A stretch of DNA of 38,204 nt, from assembly GCA_016195265.1 (NCBI GenBank), contig JACPZW010000004.1:1-38204 (forward strand), read 5' to 3'. Shown here piece by piece: positions 10,845 through 18,662 of the stretch. The position numbers were made by a program, and so were the translations under genes. Source of the stretch: Acidobacteriota bacterium (lineage in GTDB: Bacteria; Acidobacteriota; Vicinamibacteria; Vicinamibacterales; CAVVIG01). Each line of letters starts with the position of its first letter. Position 1 is the stretch's first letter. Under the pieces are notes generated by a model, which saw only the letters and a program-made list of their open reading frames with translations, had not been told where the DNA came from and did no database searches.

Positions 10845-10902
10845 TCTGGTAATCGCCGTTTCGAAATCGATTACCCAATTACCCAGCTCCTCAGTTACCC
10901 GA
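10821..10902. repeat. Palindromic GGGTAAT/ATTACCC element between pgpA and cinA
   Basis: Several nested inverted repeats: TCGGGTAA (10837-10844) with TTACCCGA (10895-10902); GGGTAAT (10839-10845) with ATTACCC (10878-10884); GGTAATCG (10848-10855) with CGATTACC (10868-10875). A further GGGTAAT lies at 10823-10829. The left arm supplies the pgpA stop codon and the right arm ends three bases before the cinA ATG. It is AT-richer than its neighbours. It could be a mobile palindromic unit or an RNA hairpin; alternative pairings are possible. Confidence 0.7.
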
Positions 10903-10905
10903 TTC

Positions 10906-12162
10906 ATGAATGCCTGCATTCTCGCCGTCGGCAGCGAAATGCTCACGCCGTTTCGCGTGGACACGAATTCGCTGGCGATCACGGAGCGGCTGAACGCGAT
11001 TGGGTACGACGTCCGGCTGAAGGCCGTCGTCGCCGATCACGTGGACGAGCTCGCGCGCGTCGTCGAAGGCGCGCTCGCGTGGGCCGATCTGATCGTGATC
11101 ACCGGTGGGCTCGGGCCGACCGAAGACGACATCACGCGGGATGCCGTGGCGCGCGTCCTCGAGACGCCGATGGACATCGACGAGCGCATCGTCGAGCGCA
11201 TCAAGGAACGCTTCGCGCGGCGCGGCCTGACGATGGCCGCCATCAATCAGCGGCAGGCCATGGTGCCCCGCGGCGCCGTCGTGCTCGAGAACCCGAACGG
11301 CACGGCGCCGGGCTTGTGGCTCGAGCGGGGCAGAACTGCGATCGTGCTGCTGCCCGGACCGCCGCGCGAGATGACGCCGATGTTCGACGCGGTCATTCGC
11401 GAGCGGCTGGCGCCCAAGATGGCGGGCCGCGGTCTGTTCAGGCGCGTGCTGAAGATCACCGGACGCTCGGAGTCCGACGTCGATTCCCACGCCCAGCCGA
11501 TCTACAGCCGCTGGACGGCGCAGGACGTGCCGATCAGCACGACGATCCTGGCGGCGCTCGGCCAGACTGAACTGCATTTGACCGCGCACGCGCCGGGACG
11601 CGCGGCGGCGGATGCGGCCCTCGACGCGGCCGTGCGCGAGCTGCAGGACGTGTTCGGGCCATCCGTGTACAGCGTGGACGGGCGGCCGCTCGAAGCCGTC
11701 GTCGGCGCGCTCCTGCGCGAGCGCGGGATGACGATCGCGATGGCGGAGTCGTGCACGGGCGGGCTCCTGGCTTCGCGCCTCACCGATGTGCCGGGCAGCT
11801 CCGGATATGTTGAGCGCGGCGTCGTGTGTTACAGCAATCGCGCGAAGACGGATCTTGCGGGCGTGCCCGAATCCCTGATCGCCGAGCACGGCGCGGTCAG
11901 CGAGCCGGTCGCGCGCGCGATGGCCGACGGCATCCGGACGCGCTCGGGCGCGAACGTCGGCGTTGGCATCACCGGCATCGCAGGACCGGGGGGTGGCACG
12001 CCGCAGAAGCCGGTGGGCACCGTCGCCGTCGCGGTGATCGTCGAGGCCGAAACGCGCGTGCGGACGTTTCAGTTTATCGGTCCGCGCGAGATGGTGAAGT
12101 TTCAGGCCGCGCAGGCCGCGATGAACATGGTGCGGCTGCTCCTGCTGAAACTGGAGAAGTGA
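10906..12162 (+). CDS. cinA: CinA family protein: competence/damage-inducible domain fused to nicotinamide-nucleotide amidase
   Basis: A 418-residue two-domain protein. Residues about 1-250 form the MoCF-like COG1058 domain (ILAVGSEML, VDTNS, VITGGLGPTEDDITRDAVA, GAVVLENPNGTAPGL, LLPGPPREM). Residues about 260-418 form the amidase domain (MAESCTGGLLASRLTDVPGS, ITGIAGPGGG, KPVGTVAVAV) that deamidates NMN in pyridine nucleotide salvage. Length equals typical full-length CinA. It starts at ATG 10906 right after the palindromic element, with no clear ribosome binding site. thpR follows after 6 bases. Confidence 0.94.
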   Translation: MNACILAVGSEMLTPFRVDTNSLAITERLNAIGYDVRLKAVVADHVDELARVVEGALAWADLIVITGGLGPTEDDITRDAVARVLETPMDIDERIVERIKERFARRGLTMAAINQRQAMVPRGAVVLENPNGTAPGLWLERGRTAIVLLPGPPREMTPMFDAVIRERLAPKMAGRGLFRRVLKITGRSESDVDSHAQPIYSRWTAQDVPISTTILAALGQTELHLTAHAPGRAAADAALDAAVRELQDVFGPSVYSVDGRPLEAVVGALLRERGMTIAMAESCTGGLLASRLTDVPGSSGYVERGVVCYSNRAKTDLAGVPESLIAEHGAVSEPVARAMADGIRTRSGANVGVGITGIAGPGGGTPQKPVGTVAVAVIVEAETRVRTFQFIGPREMVKFQAAQAAMNMVRLLLLKLEK

Positions 12163-12168
12163 ACGGCG

Positions 12169-12768
12169 GTGCGGCTGTTCCTCGCGGTCGATCCGGACGC
12201 CGAGGCGCGGCGCGCGATCGCCGCCGGGCAGCAACGGATCCTGTCGGCGCTCGGTGACGCCGCCGATCAGATTCGGCGCGTGCGGCCGGACCAGATGCAT
12301 GTGACGCTGGTCTTCCTGGGGGAAGTCGCCGACGTCACGGCGGCCGCCGTGATTGACTGCTGCAGCCGGCCGGTGGATGCCGGTCCATTCGATCTGGCGT
12401 TCGCGGGCGTGGGCGTCTTCCCGCCGCGCGGCGCCCCCCGTGCGCTGTGGATCGCGATCGGGGCCGGCGCGAACGAGCTCGGGGCCATTCGGCAGGAGAT
12501 GGCTGGGCGGTTGGCGCATCTCGGGTTTGCCGGGGAAGGCGGCGCGTTCCGTCCGCACCTCACGCTGGGGCGGTGGCGCCGCTCGCGGCCGTCGGACCGC
12601 GCGGGTGTACTGACACTCGCGACGGACACGGCGGCGGCCCGCTGCCGCATCGACCACGTGACGCTTTACCGCAGCGAGTTGCCGTCGGCCCAGCATGCCG
12701 GCCCAACCTACACGGCGCTGGCGCGTGCTAATCTGACCCCGCCCGTCGTCACCCGGCCGCTCACATGA
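12169..12768 (+). CDS. thpR: RNA 2',3'-cyclic phosphodiesterase (2H family, LigT/ThpR)
   Basis: A 199-residue 2H phosphoesterase. The two signature motifs are HVTLVFLG (His44) and HLTLGRWRR (His130), each in the expected H-x-T setting, and the N-terminus MRLFLAVDPD matches the family. The enzyme opens 2',3'-cyclic phosphates to 2'-phosphate and was named for a tRNA ligase activity in vitro; its cellular role is uncertain. It starts at GTG 12169, six bases after cinA, and overlaps plsY by four bases (ATGA). Confidence 0.9.
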   Translation: MRLFLAVDPDAEARRAIAAGQQRILSALGDAADQIRRVRPDQMHVTLVFLGEVADVTAAAVIDCCSRPVDAGPFDLAFAGVGVFPPRGAPRALWIAIGAGANELGAIRQEMAGRLAHLGFAGEGGAFRPHLTLGRWRRSRPSDRAGVLTLATDTAAARCRIDHVTLYRSELPSAQHAGPTYTALARANLTPPVVTRPLT

Positions 12769-13349
12769 CCGCGATCATTGTCGCCGCGTATCTCATCGGG
12801 TCCATCCCGTTTGCGCTGATCCTGGCGCGCCGCTGGGGTGCCATCGATCTTCGTCAGACGGGCAGCGGCAATCTCGGCGCGGCCAACGTGATGCGTGCGA
12901 GCGGCATTACGGCAGGCGCGGTGGTCGCGGCGCTCGACATGGCGAAGGGCGCGGCCAGCGTGTGGCTCGCCGGGCGGCTGAGCGGCGAGCCCGCGGCGCC
13001 GGCTGTCGCCGGACTCGCGGCGATCATCGGTCACATCTATCCGGTCTGGCTCCGGTTCCGGGGCGGAAAAGGCGTTGCGACCGCGTGTGGCGCGTTCGCC
13101 GTGCTCGCGCCCGCCGCCGCCATGCCCGCGCTCGCGGTGTTCGTGGCTGTCGTCTGGCTGACGAAGTACGTCTCGCTCGGATCGATGCTGGCGTCGGTCG
13201 CGCTGCCACCGCTCGCGTACGCGCTCGGCAGTTCCGGTTCGGTCGTCGCCGTTGCAGCGGCGGCCGCCGCGATCATCGTCTTCCGTCATCGGTCGAATCT
13301 GGCGCGGTTGCGCGCGCACACCGAGCGGCGGCTCGGAGCGCGCGCCTGA
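12765..13349 (+). CDS. plsY: Acyl-phosphate glycerol-3-phosphate acyltransferase PlsY
   Basis: Membrane enzyme that moves an acyl group from acyl-phosphate to glycerol-3-phosphate, the first step of phospholipid synthesis. A 194-residue protein with about five spans and the three family motifs: GSIPFALILARR followed by DLRQTGSGNLGAANVMR, then FRGGKGVAT, and the C-terminal IIVFRHRSNLARL. Its stop overlaps the gpsA start (TGATG), so acceptor-making GpsA and acyltransferase PlsY are translationally coupled. The pairing is common in bacteria and supports the call. Confidence 0.95.
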   Translation: MTAIIVAAYLIGSIPFALILARRWGAIDLRQTGSGNLGAANVMRASGITAGAVVAALDMAKGAASVWLAGRLSGEPAAPAVAGLAAIIGHIYPVWLRFRGGKGVATACGAFAVLAPAAAMPALAVFVAVVWLTKYVSLGSMLASVALPPLAYALGSSGSVVAVAAAAAAIIVFRHRSNLARLRAHTERRLGARA

Positions 13350-14350
13350 TGCGCACGGTCAGCGTCCTTGGCGCGGGGAGCTGGGGCACGGCGCTCGCCG
13401 TGCATCTGGGAGGCGTCGGCCACGACGTCCGGCTGTGGGCGCGGGATCGCGCGCTCGTGGCCGACATGCGCGCGCGGCGCGTCAATGCGACGTACCTTCC
13501 GGACATCGTGCTGCCCGACGCCGTCAGCGTCACGGCGTCGCTGGCAGACGCGCTCAGGGACAGTGCTCTGGTGCTCCTGGCGATTCCGTCGCATGGCTTG
13601 CGCGCGGTCGTACACGAGGCCGCCGCGGCTTTGTCTCCGGGAACGGTGCTGGTCAGCGCGACGAAGGGACTCGAGGGCGGCACGCTGCTGCGGATGTCGG
13701 AAGTGATTGCGCTGGAAGCGGGACCCGGACATCCGGTGGTCGTGCTCTCGGGGCCGAGCTTCGCGCTCGAAGTCGCGCGCCAGCAGCCGACGGCCGTGCT
13801 GGCGGCGTCGGTCCACGTTTCGGCGATGGAACTGGTCCAGGCCGAGTTTCGCGGGCCGTCGCTGCGGCTCTATGGGAGCGACGATGTCGTTGGCGTAGAG
13901 ATTGGCGGGGCGCTCAAGAACACGATCGCGATCGCGGCGGGCGTCGTCGAAGGGCTCGGGCTCGGACACAACGCCCTGGCGGCGCTGATCACTCGCGGCC
14001 TCGCCGAGCTCACGCGCCTCGCGTGCGCGGCCGGAGGGCGGCGGGAGACGCTGGCCGGATTAAGCGGGCTCGGCGACCTCGTGCTCACCTGCACCGGCAG
14101 CCTCAGCCGGAACCGCCGGGTCGGGATCGAGTTGGCGCGCGGCCGCCCGCTGCGGGAGATTCTGGCCGGCATGAAGATGGTCGCTGAAGGCGTGCGGACG
14201 ACGGGCGCGGCCCTCGCGCTCGGCGCGCGCCACGGCGTCGAGCTTCCGATCGCCACGCAAATGGCGGAGGTCCTCGACGGGCGATCCGACGTCCGCACCG
14301 CGCTCGAAGCGCTCATGCTGCGGCGTCAGCGCGCCGAAGCGGAAGCGTAA
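13349..14350 (+). CDS. gpsA: NAD(P)-dependent glycerol-3-phosphate dehydrogenase
   Basis: Reduces dihydroxyacetone phosphate to sn-glycerol-3-phosphate, the substrate of PlsY. A 333-residue protein; N-terminal Rossmann motif LGAGSWGTALAVHL, the substrate-handling SATKGLE and LSGPSFALEVA, the catalytic-lysine segment GGALKNTIAIAAG, and GLSGLGDLVLTCTG with SRNRRVG. The reading frame is open upstream, but ATG 13349, overlapping the plsY stop, puts the start right at the nucleotide-binding strand. It ends in a charged tail, 17 bases before ftsY. Confidence 0.95.
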   Translation: MRTVSVLGAGSWGTALAVHLGGVGHDVRLWARDRALVADMRARRVNATYLPDIVLPDAVSVTASLADALRDSALVLLAIPSHGLRAVVHEAAAALSPGTVLVSATKGLEGGTLLRMSEVIALEAGPGHPVVVLSGPSFALEVARQQPTAVLAASVHVSAMELVQAEFRGPSLRLYGSDDVVGVEIGGALKNTIAIAAGVVEGLGLGHNALAALITRGLAELTRLACAAGGRRETLAGLSGLGDLVLTCTGSLSRNRRVGIELARGRPLREILAGMKMVAEGVRTTGAALALGARHGVELPIATQMAEVLDGRSDVRTALEALMLRRQRAEAEA

Positions 14351-14367
14351 CGCAGTAAAATTCGAGC

Positions 14368-15291
14368 GTGAGCTTCCTCGGCCGCATCCGCGACGGTCTT
14401 TCGCGCACGACGAAGCAGATCGTCGCGCGCTTCGACGACATCGCGCGGCGCATCGATGCGGCGGACCGCCGATCGAGTCCCCTGGAAGCCGCGACCCTGG
14501 AGTCGCTCGAAGAGCTGCTCATCTCCGCCGACGTCGGCGTCGGCGCGACGGACCGCATACTGACCGCCGTCAAGACTCGCCCGCGCAACGGCACGGGGCT
14601 GCGCGATCTGGTCAAACGGGAGATCCGCGACGTGTTCACGGCCGTCGATCGACCGATCGTCGTGGCGCAGCATCCGAAGGTGACGCTGATTGTGGGCGTC
14701 AACGGCACCGGCAAGACGACCACCGTCGGCAAGCTGGCGAATCTTCTGAAGAAGGAAGGCGCCGCACCGCTCGTCTGCGCGGCCGATACGTTTCGCGCCG
14801 CCGCCGTCGAGCAGCTCGAGATCTGGACGACGCGTGCCGGCGTCGATCTCGTGCGCGCGCGCGAAGGCGCGGATCCGGCGGCCGTCGTGTACGACGCGAT
14901 TTCCTCAGGCAAGGCGAGAGGCCGCGATCCGATCCTCATCGACACCGCGGGACGTCTGCATACGCGCGTCAACCTGATGCACGAGCTCGGCAAGATCCGG
15001 CGGATCGCAGCGCGCGAAGTGCCGGGCGCGCCGCAGGAAGTGCTGCTGGTGCTCGACGCGACGGTGGGGCAGAACGGCGTGGCGCAGGCGCGCGAGTTCA
15101 TGAGCGCGGCCGGCGTCAACGGCATCGTGCTCACCAAGCTCGACGGCACCGCGAAGGGCGGCGTCGCGGTGGCGATCGCGCACGATCTGAAGCTGCCGAT
15201 CCGGTACGTGGGCGTCGGCGAGGGCATTGACGATCTCGTCCCGTTCGCCGTCGAGGAATACGTCGACGGGCTGTTCGAGGAGCAGTGGTAG
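14368..15291 (+). CDS. ftsY: Signal recognition particle receptor FtsY
   Basis: SRP receptor GTPase that docks Ffh-ribosome complexes at the membrane. The 307 residues hold only the NG domains, with a short N-terminus (MSFLGRIRDGLSRTTKQI) instead of the long acidic A domain of E. coli. GTPase motifs: G1 GVNGTGKTTTVGKLA, the insertion-box DTFRAAAVEQLE, G3 DTAGRLHT and G4 TKLDGTAKGG, then the closing GVGEGIDDLVPF. The start is GTG 14368. It overlaps ribD by seven bases. Its partner ffh lies 3.4 kb downstream. Confidence 0.96.
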   Translation: MSFLGRIRDGLSRTTKQIVARFDDIARRIDAADRRSSPLEAATLESLEELLISADVGVGATDRILTAVKTRPRNGTGLRDLVKREIRDVFTAVDRPIVVAQHPKVTLIVGVNGTGKTTTVGKLANLLKKEGAAPLVCAADTFRAAAVEQLEIWTTRAGVDLVRAREGADPAAVVYDAISSGKARGRDPILIDTAGRLHTRVNLMHELGKIRRIAAREVPGAPQEVLLVLDATVGQNGVAQAREFMSAAGVNGIVLTKLDGTAKGGVAVAIAHDLKLPIRYVGVGEGIDDLVPFAVEEYVDGLFEEQW

Positions 15292-16364
15292 ATCGCGACT
15301 ACATGGAGCGCGCGCTGTTTCATGCGGCCCGCGGCCGCGGCCGCACGAGCCCCAATCCGCTCGTCGGCGCGGTCGTCGTGTCGCCCGACGGCGTGATCGT
15401 CGGGCAGGGCTTTCACGAACAGGCAGGCGCCCCGCACGCGGAAGCGCACGCGCTCGTCGCCGCCGGCGCCCGCGCCCGCGGCGCGACGCTCTACTGCACG
15501 CTCGAGCCGTGCTGCCATCAAGGCCGGACCGGACCGTGCGTGACGCGAATCGTGGAGTCCGGGATCGCGCGGGTCGTCGCGTCGGTCGAGGATCCCAACC
15601 CCGTCGTGCAGGGCCGCGGGTTCGCGTATCTGCGGGCGCACGGAGTGGCGGTCGACGTCGGAGAGGCGGCTGAGACGGCGATCGCGCTGAATCAGCCGTT
15701 CTTCACGCTCATGCACGATCGCCGGCCGTTCGTGATCCTGAAGGCCGCGACGAGTCTCGACGGCCGGATCGCCGCGGCGGCGGGACACCGCACGCCGTTG
15801 ACGTCGGCGCCGGCCAATCGCCACGCGCATCGCGTGCGGGCCGAAGTCGACGCGATTGCCGTGGGCGTAGGCACGATCCTCGCCGACGATCCCGAACTGA
15901 CGGCGCGCGGCGCGTACCGCGAGCGTCCGCTCACGCGGGTCATCTTCGACCGGCAGCTCCGTACGCCGCCGCACGCCCGGATATTCTCGACACGCGACGC
16001 CGGCCCTGTCATGATCATGGCTTCGGCTGCCTCCAGCGGGCGCGCCGAGGCGCGCGCGGCGCTCGAAGCGCGCGGCGCGGAGATCGAGGTGGCCGACGGC
16101 ACGCTGCGCTCGGCGCTGCGACGTCTCGGCGAGCGGCAGGTGGGCTCGCTGCTCCTCGAAGGCGGAGCGGCGATTCATGCGGCCGCCTGGGACGATCATC
16201 TGGTGGATTACGTGCGCCTCTACGTGACGCCGCACACGCTGGGCGAACGCGGCGTGCCGCTGCTGCAGGGCCGGCCGTTTTCCTCGGCGGAACTTCGTGA
16301 CCGGCGTGCGTTCACGCTGGGTCCAGATACGGTGATTGAAGGGTATGTTCACCGGCCTCGTTGA
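15285..16364 (+). CDS. ribD: Bifunctional riboflavin biosynthesis deaminase/reductase RibD
   Basis: Catalyses deamination then reduction of the GTP-derived pyrimidine in riboflavin synthesis. The 359-residue protein has an N-terminal CDA-type deaminase (about 1-145) with TSPNPLVGAVVV, zinc-site HAEAHAL and CTLEPCCHQGRTGPC, and a C-terminal DHFR-like reductase (RPFVILKAATSLDGRIA, RAEVDAIAVGVGTILADDP, SLLLEGGAAIHAAA). GTG 15285 overlaps the end of ftsY; an ATG six codons later is possible. It overlaps ribE by 20 bases. Confidence 0.95.
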   Translation: MVDRDYMERALFHAARGRGRTSPNPLVGAVVVSPDGVIVGQGFHEQAGAPHAEAHALVAAGARARGATLYCTLEPCCHQGRTGPCVTRIVESGIARVVASVEDPNPVVQGRGFAYLRAHGVAVDVGEAAETAIALNQPFFTLMHDRRPFVILKAATSLDGRIAAAAGHRTPLTSAPANRHAHRVRAEVDAIAVGVGTILADDPELTARGAYRERPLTRVIFDRQLRTPPHARIFSTRDAGPVMIMASAASSGRAEARAALEARGAEIEVADGTLRSALRRLGERQVGSLLLEGGAAIHAAAWDDHLVDYVRLYVTPHTLGERGVPLLQGRPFSSAELRDRRAFTLGPDTVIEGYVHRPR

Positions 16365-16974
16365 ATCCGTCGGCGAGTTGATCGAGCGCAAGCCGACCAG
16401 TGGAGGCTTCCGTCTGCGGATCGGCACGTCGCTCGCGTCCGAGCTCGCGCCCGGCGACAGCGTGGCCGTGAATGGCGTGTGCCTGACGGTCATCCTCGCG
16501 GAGGAGAAGCAGCTTCACGCCGACGTCGGACCCGAGACGATTCGCGTCACGACGCTCGGGTGGCTGTCTCCGGGGAGCCGGGTCAATCTCGAGCGGCCGC
16601 TGCGCGCCGACGGCCGCGTGGGCGGCCACTTCGTGCAGGGGCACGTGGACGCGGTCGGTCACGTCGAGGATCTGCGGCGCGACGCGGACTTCCACTGGCT
16701 GACCGTCACCTTTCCCGCGCATCTGGCGCCGTGCATCGTGCATAAAGGATCGATAGCGGTCGACGGCATCAGCCTGACGGTGGCCGGCCTGGGTACGGAT
16801 CGTTTCGATGTCCAGGTAGTACCGTATACGATGGATCATACGAACCTGGGCCGCGTCCAGGTGCGCGACCGCGTGAACCTCGAAGTCGACATGGTCGGCA
16901 AGTACGTCGTCCGCGCCGCGGAACTGGCCGGCCTGACGCTGGACGGCGTCCGCCCGGGAGAGAAGACACACTAG
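16345..16974 (+). CDS. ribE: Riboflavin synthase alpha subunit
   Basis: Dismutates two 6,7-dimethyl-8-ribityllumazine molecules to riboflavin. A 209-residue protein made of two lumazine-binding barrels, the first starting MFTGLVESVGEL, each barrel with its conserved GDSVAVNGVCLTV or GSIAVDGISLTV segment and GGHFVQGHVDAVG between them. ATG 16345 is chosen since MFTGLVE is the near-universal family start, although the frame is open upstream within ribD. It is followed by a hairpin and then ribBA. Confidence 0.95.
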   Translation: MFTGLVESVGELIERKPTSGGFRLRIGTSLASELAPGDSVAVNGVCLTVILAEEKQLHADVGPETIRVTTLGWLSPGSRVNLERPLRADGRVGGHFVQGHVDAVGHVEDLRRDADFHWLTVTFPAHLAPCIVHKGSIAVDGISLTVAGLGTDRFDVQVVPYTMDHTNLGRVQVRDRVNLEVDMVGKYVVRAAELAGLTLDGVRPGEKTH

Positions 16975-16978
16975 CGAT

Positions 16979-17000
16979 GCCGGGTCCGAAAGGACCCGGC
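16979..17000. repeat. GGGTCC palindrome (REP-like unit) before ribBA
   Basis: Perfect 9-bp stem GCCGGGTCC (16979-16987) and GGACCCGGC (16992-17000) with a GAAA tetraloop, followed by CTAC. The same stem recurs at 20062-20083, also followed by CTAC. It ends eight bases before the ribBA ATG and fills most of the ribE-ribBA gap. It is a dispersed REP-type unit that may also form an mRNA hairpin over the ribBA ribosome-binding region. Confidence 0.75.
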
Positions 17001-17007
17001 CTACAAC

Positions 17008-18270
17008 ATGGCCAAGCACTCCAGACCGAGAATCGAAATCGCCAAGGGCGCGCGCAAGAGCAGGCCGACGCCGTTTGCACCAATCGAAGACGCCGTCGCC
17101 GCCATCCGCGCGGGCGAGATGGTGATCGTCGTCGACGACGAGGATCGCGAGAACGAAGGCGACCTGACGATTGCGGCCGAGAAAGTGACGCCCGCAATCA
17201 TCAACTTCATGGCGCGGCACGGCCGGGGCCTGATCTGCCTCTCGCTGACGCCGGAGCGCGTTGACGAACTGGATCTGCCGCCGATGGTCGCCGAGAACAG
17301 CTCGCGCTTCAACACGGCGTTCTGCGTGTCGATCGAGGCCAAGGGCCGGACGAGCACCGGTATTTCCGCCGCGGACCGCGCGGCGACGGTGCTGGCGACG
17401 ATCGACCCGGCGACGCGGCCGTCCGACCTCGCGCGTCCAGGGCACATGTTTCCGCTGCGATCGCGGACGGGCGGCGTGATGGTCCGCGCGGGCCAGACCG
17501 AAGCCGCCGTCGATCTCGCGCGGATCGGGGGCCTGTACCCCGCCGGCGTCATCTGCGAAATCATGAACGAAGACGGCACGATGGCGCGCGTGCCGCAGCT
17601 GACGAAGTTCGCCCGCAAGCACAAACTGCTGATGATCACGATCGCGGATCTGATCAAGTACCGCATGCGGACGGAATCGCTCGTGAAGCGCGTCGCGACC
17701 GCGAAGCTGCCGACCGAGTACGGCGACTTCCAGCTGAACGCGTACGAGAACAGCGCCGACCATCACACGCACGTCGCGCTGGTGTGCGGGAAGATCAAGG
17801 ACGGCCGCGACGTCCTCGTCCGCGTCCACTCCGAGTGCCTGACCGGCGACGTCTTTCACTCCGCGCGCTGCGACTGCGGTCCGCAGCTCGACGCCGCCAT
17901 GCGCCGGATCGCTGCCGAGGGCCGGGGCGTTCTCCTCTACTTGAAGCAGGAAGGCCGCGGGATCGGCTTGGCGAACAAGGTGCGCGCCTACGAACTGCAG
18001 GACGAAGGGTTCGACACGGTCGAGGCCAACGAGCGGCTGGGCTTCAAGGCCGATCAGCGCGATTACGGCATGGGGGTGCAGATCCTCCGCGACCTCGGAA
18101 TTCGCTCCATGCGGCTTCTGAGCAATAATCCAAGGAAACTCGTGGGCATCGAAGGCTATGGCCTGTCGGTGAGCGAGTGGCTGCCGCTCGAGATTCCGGC
18201 CTCAGATTCGACGCGGCGGTATCTGAAGACGAAAAAAGAAAAACTGGGCCATAAATTGTCGAGTGTTTGA
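17008..18270 (+). CDS. ribBA: Bifunctional 3,4-dihydroxy-2-butanone-4-phosphate synthase / GTP cyclohydrolase II
   Basis: Supplies both precursors of riboflavin. The 420-residue protein has an extra basic N-terminus, then the RibB domain (about 22-225: [49 protein letters not shown]) and the RibA domain (about 230-420: [20 protein letters not shown] with zinc-binding Cys residues, [43 protein letters not shown]). All key motifs are present in both halves, so both activities are expected. The start lies just after a GGGTCC hairpin. No ribH (lumazine synthase) follows, although it often would. Confidence 0.96.
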   Translation: MAKHSRPRIEIAKGARKSRPTPFAPIEDAVAAIRAGEMVIVVDDEDRENEGDLTIAAEKVTPAIINFMARHGRGLICLSLTPERVDELDLPPMVAENSSRFNTAFCVSIEAKGRTSTGISAADRAATVLATIDPATRPSDLARPGHMFPLRSRTGGVMVRAGQTEAAVDLARIGGLYPAGVICEIMNEDGTMARVPQLTKFARKHKLLMITIADLIKYRMRTESLVKRVATAKLPTEYGDFQLNAYENSADHHTHVALVCGKIKDGRDVLVRVHSECLTGDVFHSARCDCGPQLDAAMRRIAAEGRGVLLYLKQEGRGIGLANKVRAYELQDEGFDTVEANERLGFKADQRDYGMGVQILRDLGIRSMRLLSNNPRKLVGIEGYGLSVSEWLPLEIPASDSTRRYLKTKKEKLGHKLSSV

Positions 18271-18575
18271 TGAGTGTCAAAGGTCAGCTCTCCGCCAGCC
18301 GCGATTTCCTGATGGTCGGCATGCGCGCCTCCGAGCGCGGCGCCCGTAACGAGGAAGCCGCGAAAGTGCTGCGCGCCTGCCTCGATCTCGTCGAGACGCT
18401 GGTGCGCCAATCCGACAAGATCACCGCGTCCGACGTCGAAACGACGCTGGGGGTCCTGACGAAGGCGGCGAGCGAAGTCGATGACGAGACGTCGGCGACG
18501 ACGGCCGTCGTTTCCGCCATCCGCAACGCGATTGGCCGCCTGCAGACGCTCCGCACGGAGATGACGACGAAGTAG
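18270..18575 (+). CDS. Small helical protein of unknown function
   Basis: A 101-residue protein with no family recognised. Predicted to be mostly helical: SASRDFLMVGMRASERGARN, a leucine-rich helix KVLRACLDLVETLVRQ, and further helices up to a basic C-terminus (RTEMTTK). No cysteines beyond one, no signal peptide and no membrane span. Its ATG overlaps the ribBA stop (TGATG), so it is co-translated with the riboflavin genes and sits where ribH or nusB often lies; its sequence is unlike both. A role in riboflavin metabolism is only a positional guess. Confidence 0.65.
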   Translation: MSVKGQLSASRDFLMVGMRASERGARNEEAAKVLRACLDLVETLVRQSDKITASDVETTLGVLTKAASEVDDETSATTAVVSAIRNAIGRLQTLRTEMTTK

Positions 18576-18595
18576 CCGTCCCCGCGCCGGTTCGA

Positions 18596-18625
18596 TTGAC
18601 AGTCCGCGGACCTATCCGTTACGAT
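18596..18625 (+). promoter_or_regulatory. Probable promoter of ffh
   Basis: TTGACA (18596-18601), 18-base spacer, TACGAT (18620-18625), about 37 bases ahead of the ffh start. The -35 is perfect and the -10 matches four of six. It lies in the longest gap (87 bases) of this stretch, so a new transcription unit probably starts here and runs into the ribosomal-protein genes. Confidence 0.65.
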
Positions 18626-18662
18626 AAGGGTTTGCGGTAGAGCACGTTAGCGCGGTCTGTCC

